From Bacillaceae bacterium IKA-2 (GTDB lineage Bacteria; Bacillota; Bacilli; Bacillales; Anaerobacillaceae), in the NCBI GenBank assembly GCA_031761875.1, contig CP134492.1, positions 434,001 to 498,000 of the forward strand: a DNA stretch of 64,000 bases. The letters are read 5' to 3'. The notes under the pieces are model-generated. The model was not told the DNA's origin. It was given only the letters and a program-made list of their open reading frames with translations, and did not search any database. A program made the translations under genes and the position numbers. Shown here piece after piece: positions 16,844 through 27,200 of this stretch. The first letter of the stretch is position 1; each line of letters begins with the position of its first letter.

Positions 16844-18919
16844 TTATCGTAATATATCGCTCAGTTCAGCAAATACATCTGCATTGACAGCTAATTCCCC
16901 ACCAAGGATGTTAACTTGACGATAATTAGTAGTAATGATGTTATCTTTTGTTATGTCACGAATTTTGGCACCGACCAAAAGTACGCCAACACTCTGCCTC
17001 GCTGCTAAAGCTCCACCAGAAAGGCCGTCTTGAAAGCGTTCAGAAGTTGCGACATATACTTTATCAGTATTTGGTTGAAAATAATTAAAGACTTTAATAT
17101 TCGTATCAAACATTGTTTGGCCTGCAATTCGCTTTGGGGCAGGTAGTAGTTTTTCGACAGCACTAGAAATCGCAAGCTCACCACCAATTACTAAGGTTTC
17201 CTTTACACCTAACTCATGTAAGGCCCTCTGTGTAGCGGAAGGTAAGTTTTTAGTATTTGCTAATAAAATAGGGATTCCGTGAACTCCAGCGTAGGATGCT
17301 ACCGATAAAGCATCTTGGAATCTGTTGTCACTGACGATAATCGCAATACCAGAACCGTTTGGAGCGACTTCTTTGGCAATCAGTTCGGCAGTCGCATGCA
17401 TATTAGCGCCAGCCAATCTGGTAACTTTGATTCCTAAATTAGTAATCGCAGTTTCAACTCCTTTTTCAATCGCTAAATGACCGCCAAGGATAATAACCTG
17501 TTTCGCTTCTAATCGTTGTAACTCAGCTTTCGTGAAAGTATCTAAGCGATTGCTCCTTGATAATAAGAGTGGGGCATCATGTTTAGTTGCTAAAGGGACA
17601 CCAGTTAAGGCGTCTGAAAAACGATCACCTCGAGCTAAAATAACAACATCTGATTTATCCCAACCTTCTTGACTGATTAAGGCAGACGTTTCGTAAAGGT
17701 TCACACCGCCAATTCTCGATATCTGTGCAGGGGTAATGTCTACATATTTCACAAAACCATGTCCATACCAAGGATCCCGACCAGCGTTTCCAAGATCTAT
17801 TGTATATTTTTTTAACTCATTTCTAAGCTCGACATTCATCATTTCCGGATGCATTTGCTTTAAAATCGCCAACATACCAGATATATGAGGAGTGGCAAAA
17901 GAAGTTCCGCTTGCATTTGCGTACTGATTATCAAGATACGTACTAATAATATTTATACCAGGAGCTGAAAATTCAATTTCTTTGCCAGTTGAAGAGAAAC
18001 TGGCTCTAGTCAAGCTCTCATCAACTGCAGAAATAGCAATGACACTTTCATATTTTGCCGGATAGTTGACACTGTTGCCGGTGCCATTCAAATTTCCAGT
18101 ATTGCCAGCAGCAGCGACCATCGTGATTCCAAGGTCATAAGCAACATCGATGATATCTTTTAATGCGGCAATATTGCTATCAGTACCTAAACTAAAGTTG
18201 ATAATATCGATGTCATTGATAATCGACCATTCAATGGCATTTAAAACAGTCAGTAGCGTTCCTTTTCCATTTTCGTCTAAAGCTTTGACGGCATAAATCT
18301 TGACGTCAGGAGCTATCCCGACAATTCCCTTACCATTATTATTATCTTTTGCGGCAATCGTACCCGCCACATGAGTCCCGTGACCATTATCATCTGCCCA
18401 AGAACCGTTATAGCTTACGGTAGAGACCCCGCCGGCAATAAGCAAATTAGGATGGGGAGAAATACCAGTATCGATTACCGCTACTTTAACATCTTTACCC
18501 GTATAGCCGTCATTCCAGGTGGACTTCGGGTTTACTTCATTGATGTTCCATTGATAATGATCATCTGTACTATCGATCACATTCATATTTAAATAGATTT
18601 GTGTTTCAGGGTTCACTATGAAACCCTGATCTATGATCGTAAAACTACAATTTTTTTCTACACTTTTAATATTTGGATTTTCTGCCAATGCGATGATGTC
18701 TTTTTCTATTAAAGATACGACTAGTGCTGGTATAGAAGAAAATTGATGACTGATGTCATTGGTAATTTCTTTAATAGCGGCTTTACCAATATCATTTTTG
18801 TAAATAATTATTACTTCTTCTTTAAGAGATTTACTTTCTGTAGTAGGTACTACTAGCATAGTAGTCAGTACGAGTATAATAGCTAGAAAAAAGAAATATG
18901 TTTTTCCTGTTAAGTTCAT
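16844..18919 (-). CDS. Secreted subtilisin-like serine protease (S8) with three CWB2 cell-wall-binding repeats
   Basis: 691 residues. Signal peptide (about 1-28), an I9-like propeptide (about 33-95), then an S8 catalytic domain (about 125-395) with the triad Asp150 (AVIDTGIS), His180 (NGHGTHVAGT) and Ser340 (SGTSFATPH). From about 400 to the end there are three CWB2 (PF04122) repeats with ARGDRFSDALTGVPLA, ILGGHLAI and similar blocks, which hold proteins on the anionic wall polymer. AAAGGAG precedes the ATG. It is divergent from a SpoIID/CWB2 protein at 19329. It probably acts as a wall-bound quality-control or processing protease; the substrate is unknown. Confidence 0.94.
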   Translation of the reverse strand: MNLTGKTYFFFLAIILVLTTMLVVPTTESKSLKEEVIIIYKNDIGKAAIKEITNDISHQFSSIPALVVSLIEKDIIALAENPNIKSVEKNCSFTIIDQGFIVNPETQIYLNMNVIDSTDDHYQWNINEVNPKSTWNDGYTGKDVKVAVIDTGISPHPNLLIAGGVSTVSYNGSWADDNGHGTHVAGTIAAKDNNNGKGIVGIAPDVKIYAVKALDENGKGTLLTVLNAIEWSIINDIDIINFSLGTDSNIAALKDIIDVAYDLGITMVAAAGNTGNLNGTGNSVNYPAKYESVIAISAVDESLTRASFSSTGKEIEFSAPGINIISTYLDNQYANASGTSFATPHISGMLAILKQMHPEMMNVELRNELKKYTIDLGNAGRDPWYGHGFVKYVDITPAQISRIGGVNLYETSALISQEGWDKSDVVILARGDRFSDALTGVPLATKHDAPLLLSRSNRLDTFTKAELQRLEAKQVIILGGHLAIEKGVETAITNLGIKVTRLAGANMHATAELIAKEVAPNGSGIAIIVSDNRFQDALSVASYAGVHGIPILLANTKNLPSATQRALHELGVKETLVIGGELAISSAVEKLLPAPKRIAGQTMFDTNIKVFNYFQPNTDKVYVATSERFQDGLSGGALAARQSVGVLLVGAKIRDITKDNIITTNYRQVNILGGELAVNADVFAELSDILR

Positions 18920-19328
18920 TGATATATCACTCCTTTTATAAAAAAATTTACTTTTTAGGAAAAGTATACCAAAAAAAGTAGAGTTAAAAGTAGATTTATA
19001 AGTATTTTTATAACAGACTAAAGAGTGATCAAAATTATCTTATCTTAACTATAACTAAAATTAGGATATATAGCCCAAAGAAAACTAGTGTATAATGTGA
19101 TATCATAGCGAATAAAGGAGAATAATGGAAACATTGGTATTAAATTTTCGGATTTTTTGTTTTAAGATACTTTCGTGTTAGCTAATGACACTATAAGTAT
19201 ATAAGTAGCTTGATAGTTTATTAGTATGAAAAAAGGATTATTTATCAACTTTTTTATAATAATCAACTTCTTTTTAACCATTTAGAACATTTACATAAGG
19301 ATTAAAATTTATAGAAGGAGGAAATTAA
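18920..19328. other. 409-base divergent intergenic region between two CWB2-protein genes
   Basis: It holds the starts of both wall-protein genes and must contain divergent promoters. A TATAAT hexamer lies at 19091-19096 without a clear -35. An 18-codon frame, 19125-19181 (METLVLNFRIFCFKILSC), follows AAAGGAG at 19115-19120 and could be a leader peptide, but this is weak. The rest is AT-rich with no other supported feature. GAAGGAGG at 19315-19322 is the ribosome binding site of the 19329 gene. Confidence 0.4.
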
Positions 19329-21656
19329 ATGAGAAAGTTAGTAAAAGTAGCTAGTTTAACATTAATGATCGCTTTCCTATTGAACTACTTACCGGCGGAA
19401 GTGCAGCAAAATTTATTTAAGAACAACTCTGAAGTAAACGCAGTTGAATTGTTATCAAATGCGAATGAGAGACTAATGCAAGTTCGATTAAAAAATTATT
19501 TAGGGGATAAGACAACGATTCCGATTAAATTCACTGGTAATTATCAAGTCTTTGAGGATGCGAAAATTGTTTTGGAAGCTAATAAAGAATATCAAATAAA
19601 GCTAAGTGGTGGTAAATTACAGTTATTTGATGGGTCTACTCTTCTTAAAACCTTTACTTCCGTGTTTACGCTAATTCCAGAAAGATATTATGAAGATAAT
19701 TACATGGCTGAGTACATATTTATTGACAAGAGAGCTTATCTAGGTCAGATCCAATTTACTGTAGAAAACAGCAAATTTATTCGTCCAATTAATACACTTC
19801 GTCTTGAAGATTATTTAAAGAGCGTCGTCCCGCATGAGATGCCAGCTTGGTGGGGGAACGCCACCGGAGGAATGGAGGCACTTAAGTCGCAAGCTGTTGC
19901 GGCGAGGGGCTATGCCGTGAGACGATCGAGTACAATTATTGATGATACAACATTATTTCAAGTGTACGGCGGGTTTAAAAATTCAAATACTAATGTATGG
20001 CACCCAAATACAACACAAGCAGTTAATGAAACAAACGGAGAAGTTCTTTTAACTGGTTTAAATATTGCTGACACCGTTTATTCGTCAAGCAATGGTGGAG
20101 TGGTTGAATCAAACTTTGGTGCCTGGAATTCAAGGCAACTGCCGTATTTAAAGGCAAAAGCGGATCCTTTTGATCCAAAGCATAGCTGGAACTTTACCGT
20201 TCAAAAACAGCAAATTCAAGTAGGTAATTTGGCGAATCCTAGTTCTTGGTGGAATTCAACGAATGAGCAAAACGCTAACTTAACGAATCGTTTGAAGCAA
20301 AGTTTAACAGCACTAGATTCATATAAAGGTACGAATTCCATTAAAGTCAACTCAATTGATTTGATTTCATTTGCAAATATGATAGATGGTGAGCGTTACA
20401 AAAATGCTTCTTTTGATCTTTCTTTTTATGTAAAAGATAAAGACGCAGTGAATGTTAAAGAATTACAGGGGCAGACTCGTTGGGATACAAATAAGGAAAT
20501 TACTCAATTTGGTTGGACTAAGCAACAAGACGTTGTCCTGATTGGGCGAGGTGACCAATCAGCTGATGCACTCACTGGAAACGTACTCGCAGCGAAGTAT
20601 AACGCACCAATCTTATTAACAAAAAATGATCAATTACCTAGCCAAATGGTGGACGAGTTAACGAGATTAAAACCGTCAACAATTTACATTTTAGGTGGTC
20701 CGTTGGCGATTTCAGCAGGCGTAGAGAAAAAAATTAAAGAACTAGCACCAACGGCAAAGATTCAACGTATTGCCGGAAAGACTCGATACGCGACGTCAGT
20801 TGATATTGCAAAAGAAATCAATTCTTCAAGTAAAAGCATTATTTTAGCTCCTACTATTGATGGAAATGGCAATGAATCACCTGATGCGTTAACGATTGGT
20901 CCATATGCAGGGGTCAATCAAATTCCGATCCTCTTAACAGAAAAGGATGACTTACGATCGGAAATAAGAAACTACATTACCGACAATGCGATAAATCAAG
21001 TTTATATAATTGGTGGAGATTTAGTAGTTTCCAATAAAGTTGAAGCAGAGTTAAGAAAGCTAGCAAACGTTAAGGTAGAACGGATAGCAGGGAAAACCCG
21101 TTTTGAAACATCAATAAAAATTACAGAACGTTTCCCTTTAAACAGTAGCAAGGTCTTCTTTGCAAGAGGAGATGGCCATATCGATGCACTTGCAGCTGCA
21201 CCAATGGCCGCTCGTGAGAAAGCACCAATTGTTTTAACGAGAACGACAAGCCTCCCGAACGAAGTAAGGGATTGGTTAATTAAAGAGAAAAATAACGTTA
21301 AAGATGTTTATTTTCTCGGTGGCCAGCTAGCGATTGAAGATGGAACACGTGAAGCGATTAAAAATAGCCTAATGTATCGTCTTAATAATGATGGAACAGT
21401 AAAACTATTTAATGAACAAGTAACCATTACTACCGCTCAGCTACGCTTAGTCATTGGCGGAAGTGTCATGAAAAGTACGTTAATCAATGCTAACACCCCA
21501 AGTTTAAGTAACGGAGTATATACTGTGCGTGGTAGTGGCTTTGGTCATGGCGTCGGGATGAGCCAATACGGGGCATACGAAAGAGCAAAAGCAGGTCAAA
21601 CATATCAGCAAATTCTTGGGTTTTATTACGATGATACAACGATTGGGACACGATAA
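19329..21656 (+). CDS. Secreted SpoIID/LytB-domain protein with three CWB2 repeats inserted inside the SpoIID domain
   Basis: 775 residues, strong GAAGGAGG site. Signal peptide about 1-24. The SpoIID/LytB domain begins near residue 150 (RPINTLRLEDYLKSVVPHEM, then GGMEALKSQAVAARGYAVRR) and is interrupted near 378 by three CWB2 repeats (to about 665: GRGDQSADALTGNVLAAKYNAP, ILGGPLAI, IAGKTRYATS and so on). It then resumes, with its last motif GSGFGHGVGMSQYGAY at about 735. The wall-binding repeats are therefore nested within the enzyme domain instead of being attached at an end as in B. subtilis LytB. Probable role: amidase modifier or glycan-cleaving wall enzyme held on the secondary wall polymer. 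Confidence 0.92.
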   Translation: MRKLVKVASLTLMIAFLLNYLPAEVQQNLFKNNSEVNAVELLSNANERLMQVRLKNYLGDKTTIPIKFTGNYQVFEDAKIVLEANKEYQIKLSGGKLQLFDGSTLLKTFTSVFTLIPERYYEDNYMAEYIFIDKRAYLGQIQFTVENSKFIRPINTLRLEDYLKSVVPHEMPAWWGNATGGMEALKSQAVAARGYAVRRSSTIIDDTTLFQVYGGFKNSNTNVWHPNTTQAVNETNGEVLLTGLNIADTVYSSSNGGVVESNFGAWNSRQLPYLKAKADPFDPKHSWNFTVQKQQIQVGNLANPSSWWNSTNEQNANLTNRLKQSLTALDSYKGTNSIKVNSIDLISFANMIDGERYKNASFDLSFYVKDKDAVNVKELQGQTRWDTNKEITQFGWTKQQDVVLIGRGDQSADALTGNVLAAKYNAPILLTKNDQLPSQMVDELTRLKPSTIYILGGPLAISAGVEKKIKELAPTAKIQRIAGKTRYATSVDIAKEINSSSKSIILAPTIDGNGNESPDALTIGPYAGVNQIPILLTEKDDLRSEIRNYITDNAINQVYIIGGDLVVSNKVEAELRKLANVKVERIAGKTRFETSIKITERFPLNSSKVFFARGDGHIDALAAAPMAAREKAPIVLTRTTSLPNEVRDWLIKEKNNVKDVYFLGGQLAIEDGTREAIKNSLMYRLNNDGTVKLFNEQVTITTAQLRLVIGGSVMKSTLINANTPSLSNGVYTVRGSGFGHGVGMSQYGAYERAKAGQTYQQILGFYYDDTTIGTR

Positions 21657-21663
21657 TATTATA

Positions 21664-21690
21664 AAAAAGGAGCCGGGAAGGCTCCTTTTT
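21664..21690 (+). terminator. Rho-independent terminator
   Basis: AAAAAGGAGCC pairs with GGCTCCTTTTT across a GGGAA loop, with further T after it. Confidence 0.92.
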
Positions 21691-21790
21691 ATTTTTTTAG
21701 GTTAGCGCGACTATATTAGCTAATCTATGACAACCTAAAAATGAACATCAACGGTAAATTGATTTTTATTTCACCTATACAAAATTCGCT

Positions 21791-21819
21791 TTGTAATGAT
21801 TTTTGTAGTGTGGTAAAAT
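21791..21819 (+). promoter_or_regulatory. Candidate sigma-A promoter for the GT2/glycerophosphotransferase gene
   Basis: TTGTAA (21791-21796) and TAAAAT (21814-21819) with exactly 17 bases between, about 75 bases ahead of the GTG start at 21895. Confidence 0.6.
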
Positions 21820-21894
21820 ATTTTGGTGAAATAAGGACTAATATTAAACAATAAGAGCTTAAGATATTACTTTATTTTTAGAAAGGGTGTTTTT

Positions 21895-24054
21895 GTGAGT
21901 AAGATTAGTATTATTACACCAGTAAAACAAGATGATATTCACTTCACTATAGAGTTATATAAATTATTGTTGGAACAATTATATAAAAATATTGAGTGGA
22001 TAATTATTAAAGATGGAAATTTCACAATGCCATTGAATAGTGAAAATAAAAAGGCTGACTTCCCGCTTAAAATTGTCAGTAATCAGTTTGAAAAAGGTGT
22101 CGCTGGTGCTAGAAATACAGGAATTGAAAATGCTACAGGTGATTTTATTTATTTTCTAGATTGCGACGATTTACTCTCAGAACACACATTAACTTGTTTA
22201 GCAGAAAATCTTCAAAAAGAAGAAGTTGATATCGTTATTGGGCACATCACGAAAGTGACAAAGGCACCTTCTTCTTCAAATAGTTATCGTACAATGTTTA
22301 ATAGACTGCTAAAAGATCGTCATATAAATGAAACTGAAGCGCAAACAAAGCACTTACGTTCATCTTCATTGAATATCTTGTTTAAACGAACATTTTTAAT
22401 GGAAAATAATATTTGGTTTGATACAAGTTTAAAATTATTTGCTGATGAACCGTTCAATTTCGCTGCCTTTGAAAACGCAGACAAAATTCTTTATGAACAA
22501 GATGCGTTTTATTTAAAAAAGACAAGAAATGATCCTGAAAAAAACCCATCACTGCATCAAGAAAACAGTGATGAAAGGGTTAATCAATATCCAATTGCTT
22601 ATAATAAAGCAAAAGATTTAGTAACTCAAGAACATTTAAAAACTATTTTAGATAATCGCTTGTTGAAAGCGTATTATTATCATTTTGTACGTGAAATCTA
22701 TCTTGTTAATAACTCAGCATTTCTTATTAATTGGGAGAACGCTTTAAAAAGTATAGAGAAAAAATCACTTGAAAAGTGGAAGAAATATGCTGTTGTTGAG
22801 GTAAAAAGTTTATCTTCAGGTCGATATACAATTAGCAAGGCACTTGCTAATTTGAGAATTCTTATAAACGAAATTAAAGTACTACAAAAAAAACCAATGC
22901 AACGTAAGAAGACTATCTACAATAATTTATTTTTAAAGTTGCCAATTAAGAATAATATTATTTTATATGAAAGTTTCTTAGGAAAAAATTATTCAGATAG
23001 CCCTAAATATATTTATACGTATTTGAATGAACAATATAAAGATGATTATAAACATGTTTGGATTTTTGATAGAGAACGAAATGACCTTTCTGATATAAAA
23101 CATAAAGTTAAGCGATTTAGCTTTACCTATTTTTACTACTTAGCAACAGCGAAATACCTCGTAAATAATATGAGACAACCTAATTGGTACGAAAAAAGAG
23201 CTGACCAAGTTTTTTTACAAACATGGCATGGAACACCGTTAAAAAAGCTAGGAATGGACATCGAAGAGGTGCATATGCCTGGAACAACTACGGAAAAATA
23301 CAAAAAGAATTTCGCGGATGAAACAAGTCGCTGGGACTACTTAGTCTCTGCCAACGCACATTCTAGCAAAGTATTCAAAAGAGCATTCTTATTCAATCAT
23401 GAACTATTAGAATACGGATACCCAAGAAATGATAGCTTATATATGGCGGACAAAGAAGTATATGCAACAGAACTTAAAAGTAAGCTTGGTATCCCTCAAG
23501 ATAAAAAAATTGTTTTATATGCGCCTACATGGAGAGATGATGAGTTCTATGGGAAGGGTCAGTACAAATTCACGTTAAAGCTCGATTTACAGCGCCTAAA
23601 AAAAGAGCTTGGAGATGAATATTTCTTTATCCTACGCACCCATTATTTAATTGCTGATCAACTAAATATCGAAGGCGTTGAAGATGTCGTGTATAATGGT
23701 TCAAAATACGATGATATTGCCGACTTATATTTAATTTCCGATGTATTAATTACCGATTATTCCTCAGTTTTCTTTGATTATGCAAATTTAAAGAGACCAA
23801 TCTTGTTTTATGCTTACGATTTAGACAAATATAAAGATACGTTAAGAGGATTTTACTTAAATCATCAAACAGAATGGCCAGGACCGATTTTGAAAACAAA
23901 CGATGAAGTAATCAAAACGCTTAAAAATATCGAAACAGAATACGCTCCATATCAAAAAAGGCTTGAAGAGTTCCACGAGATTTACTGTAAGTGGGATGAT
24001 GGTAATGCTTCGAAAAATGTTGCCGAACAGGTAATTGTAAAGCGAAAAGAGTAG
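21895..24054 (+). CDS. Bifunctional GT2 glycosyltransferase / CDP-glycerol glycerophosphotransferase
   Basis: 719 residues, GTG start behind GAAAGGGTG. The N-terminal GT2 domain (about 1-215) has SIITPVKQ, GVAGARNTGIENA and the DXD-type LDCDD motif near residue 90. The C-terminal Glyphos_transf domain (about 340-715) has LFLQTWHGTPLKKLG-type (QTWHGTPLKK near 442), GYPRNDSLY, APTWRDDEFYGKG (near 543), LRTHYLIADQ and TDYSSVFFDYA (near 620). The second domain polymerises or adds glycerol phosphate; the first probably adds a sugar to the same polymer. It is flanked by its own promoter and a perfect palindromic terminator. TagF-like proteins with an N-terminal GT2 are known; the exact products here are unknown. 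Confidence 0.9.
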   Translation: MSKISIITPVKQDDIHFTIELYKLLLEQLYKNIEWIIIKDGNFTMPLNSENKKADFPLKIVSNQFEKGVAGARNTGIENATGDFIYFLDCDDLLSEHTLTCLAENLQKEEVDIVIGHITKVTKAPSSSNSYRTMFNRLLKDRHINETEAQTKHLRSSSLNILFKRTFLMENNIWFDTSLKLFADEPFNFAAFENADKILYEQDAFYLKKTRNDPEKNPSLHQENSDERVNQYPIAYNKAKDLVTQEHLKTILDNRLLKAYYYHFVREIYLVNNSAFLINWENALKSIEKKSLEKWKKYAVVEVKSLSSGRYTISKALANLRILINEIKVLQKKPMQRKKTIYNNLFLKLPIKNNIILYESFLGKNYSDSPKYIYTYLNEQYKDDYKHVWIFDRERNDLSDIKHKVKRFSFTYFYYLATAKYLVNNMRQPNWYEKRADQVFLQTWHGTPLKKLGMDIEEVHMPGTTTEKYKKNFADETSRWDYLVSANAHSSKVFKRAFLFNHELLEYGYPRNDSLYMADKEVYATELKSKLGIPQDKKIVLYAPTWRDDEFYGKGQYKFTLKLDLQRLKKELGDEYFFILRTHYLIADQLNIEGVEDVVYNGSKYDDIADLYLISDVLITDYSSVFFDYANLKRPILFYAYDLDKYKDTLRGFYLNHQTEWPGPILKTNDEVIKTLKNIETEYAPYQKRLEEFHEIYCKWDDGNASKNVAEQVIVKRKE

Positions 24055-24072
24055 AGATTAAAAACACATAAA

Positions 24073-24114
24073 AAAAACGCGGTATGAATTGTTAACAATT
24101 CATACCGCGTTTTT
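24073..24114. terminator. Perfectly palindromic bidirectional terminator
   Basis: A 42-bp perfect palindrome centred on GTTAAC at 24091-24096, with A and T runs at the ends. It separates two teichoic acid polymerase genes. Confidence 0.85.
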
Positions 24115-24131
24115 AAATTTCTGCTTTTTCT

Positions 24132-24160
24132 TTGTCAATTTATTATAAAGAATGTATAGT
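24132..24160 (+). promoter_or_regulatory. Candidate sigma-A promoter for the double glycerophosphotransferase gene
   Basis: TTGTCA (24132-24137) and TATAGT (24155-24160) with 17 bases between and TG just before the -10. It is about 115 bases ahead of the start at 24276. Confidence 0.65.
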
Positions 24161-24275
24161 AGAATTCAATAAAGGTGATAATTACATTCAAGATATATCA
24201 CCCTTTAAAAATTCGAGTCAAATAGATAAGAAATAACGTTATTGTTTTATAAAAATTGATTAACAGGTGGTTGCA

Positions 24276-27200
24276 ATGAAATTATTTTCTAAATCCAAAG
24301 GAAAACTTAAACATCATTTAAGTATTAAGCAAAATAAAGAAGTACTTTCACTAGCAGGTATTTTTAATAACGAAGATTATTTGGCTGAAGAACTATGGCT
24401 TTTTTCTAGAAATGAAGGCGAAAAGTTAAAAATTGCTGAAATAGAACCAACAAATAAGTTTCAATTTAAAGTAGATTTAAACAAGGTAATGGAAGAGCTA
24501 TTAATGACCGAAGAAAGTACCTTTGATTGGTATGTAAAGGTTAGGAGAAGTTACTCAGAAATTGGACAGAAAATAAAAGATCGCGACGACCTTGAAATTA
24601 TTGAAGAAAATAATCAGAAGATCGCCAAATATTTCATCCGTTTAGGGAGATTTGAAAATACTGAGCTAGATTCGTTACCATACTTCTATAAAAATAGTGA
24701 TTTTTTGATTAATTATATCACTCTAAAAGGTAATTTTTCGATAGTTCTTAATGAAACATTAAACCTTGAAATCAGTTCACAAATAGATAAATTAAAAACA
24801 AAAAAAAATCAGCTGATAATAGAAGGGAAATTATTTACCAAGAATTCCTCGATCGAAAATGCTGAAATAGTTTTAAAGGCAAGAAACCAGCAAATAGAGT
24901 TAGTTTCAGGCAAAATAACATTCAGACACTTGAAGGATGAAACTGAAAAAAAATATGGTTTAAATCGTTATACATACGAAGTAGTAATAGAGCTAGATAA
25001 CATCCAAAATGGTGAAATATTAAACGAAGATGTTTATGATGTCTTTATAAACTTAAAAATTAGAAATACAGATTTAATTAAAATAATCAGAGTTGGAAAG
25101 CCGACTTTTAGAGCGAAATATTTAAATAAAGAAGTGTATTGTAAGAATGATAAAGAGGCTATTATTGTTAACCCATATTATACATTCAAAAAATTAAACT
25201 TATCTCTTGAAGTATTTCAATATCCACTAGAGACTTATAATTATTTAAGAAAAATGATGCGCTGGTCATGGCTGATTCAGTTATTTAATAAAAGTAAAGA
25301 TATTTGGATTGTTGGTGAAAAACCAAATAAAGCTCAGGACACAGGTCTAACATTTTTTAAATATTTAAGGGAAAATCACCCGAAAAAAAATGCATATTAT
25401 GTAATCGAGAAAAATTCTCCTGAAGCGAAAAATGTCGAGCAGTTGGATCAAGTATTAGAATATAAATCAAAGGAACATATCTGGTATACGATTATTGCAA
25501 CAAAAGTAATTTCATCACATCATCCTGATTATTTATACCCTTTGCGAACATCCAGGTTTAAGAAGAAAGTTAAAGGAATAAAGGTTTTCTTGCAACACGG
25601 TGTCATGGGTACAAAAAATATGGTGTCGAACTATGGTAAATCCGCCATAGACTTTGATACGGATGTCTTTATGGTTAGCTCAGATTTTGAAAAAGAAATG
25701 ATTGTCAACGACTTTGGTTATAATCCAAACGATGTCTTCGTTACTGGACTATCAAGATTTGATACGTTATTCAAAAATGATGTTGTTAAACAGCGAAATT
25801 TATTAATCATACCAACCTGGCGTGACTGGTTAGCGACAGTGGATCGTTTTATGGAAAGTGAATATTATCAAAGATATCAAGAGCTGATTCATTCAGAAAG
25901 ATTACACGATTTAGCCAGTAAGTACAACTTTAAAATTATTTTCTGTTTACACCCAAATATGCAAAAGTATGCTCATTTTTTTGAAGATGCACCGGTCACG
26001 GTTATTAATCAAGGAGATGTAGATGTTCAGCACTTGATCAAAGAGAGTTCAATGATGATTACCGACTATTCAAGTGTGGGCTTTGATTTTAGCTTCTTAG
26101 AAAAGCCGATACTTTATTATCAATTCGATCGAAATAAGTTTATCGGGAAAATGCCGTCACACCTTGATTTAGATAATGATCTACCGGGCAGGGTCTGCTT
26201 TGATTTGTTCACGTTATTAACTGAACTAGAAGAGTATTCAAAAGATAACTTTGTGGTAAAAGAGAAGTATATTAACCGTGCCAATAAATTTATAAAAAAT
26301 AAAGATACTTCATCGTCAGAAAGAATTTTTAAGGTTATCTCAAATTACACTAATGAAAAAAGTGTAGTACAAAAAAAGGATGAAAATTTATTACTAAAAG
26401 AGCTATTCAATAGATTTAGAAAAAGTCGCTTTTACTACCCAATGATGAAACTATTTTATAGAATTGGAACAAAAATAATTCCAGTCGATAAAAAGCTAAT
26501 TCTTTTTGAAAGTGGTTTAGGAAAACAATATGGAGATAGCCCGAGGTATATTTATGAAGCAGTAGTTAAGAAAAAAATAGGTTACAGTACTGTTTGGGTC
26601 TATAATAAAAACCATGAATTTTTAAATCCAGAAACAAAGTCGGTTAAAAGGTTAAGTCCACTTTATTATTATTATTTACTAAGGTCTAAATATTGGGTTA
26701 ACAATCAAAATTTTCCTAATTATATAGTTAAAAGACCTGAAACGACCTTTTTACAAACGTGGCATGGTACGCCGTTAAAGAAAATGTTATATGATATTGA
26801 GACTGTTCAAGGCCGGTCTGAAGGATATGTTGACAGGATTGGTAGCGCGATTAATAATTGGGATTATTTGATTTCACCAAGCGATTATGCAAGCAAAGCC
26901 TTTAGGAGTGCATTTCAATATGAAGGTGAGATTTTAGAAGTGGGATATCCTCGTAATGATTTATTTTTCGCACAAAATCAAAACAATACTCTTGTTGGGG
27001 ATATTGTTCGTAGTTTGAATTTGCCAGAAGGAAAAAAAATCCTTTTATACGCTCCGACTTTTAGAGATAATAAAACAACTAAAAATAACAAGTTCGTATT
27101 TGATATAGATTTTGATTTAGATAAATTATATGAAGAGTTTCATGAAGACTATGTTCTCTTATTGCGAATGCATGTTGTAATTAGTAATCGACTATATGTT

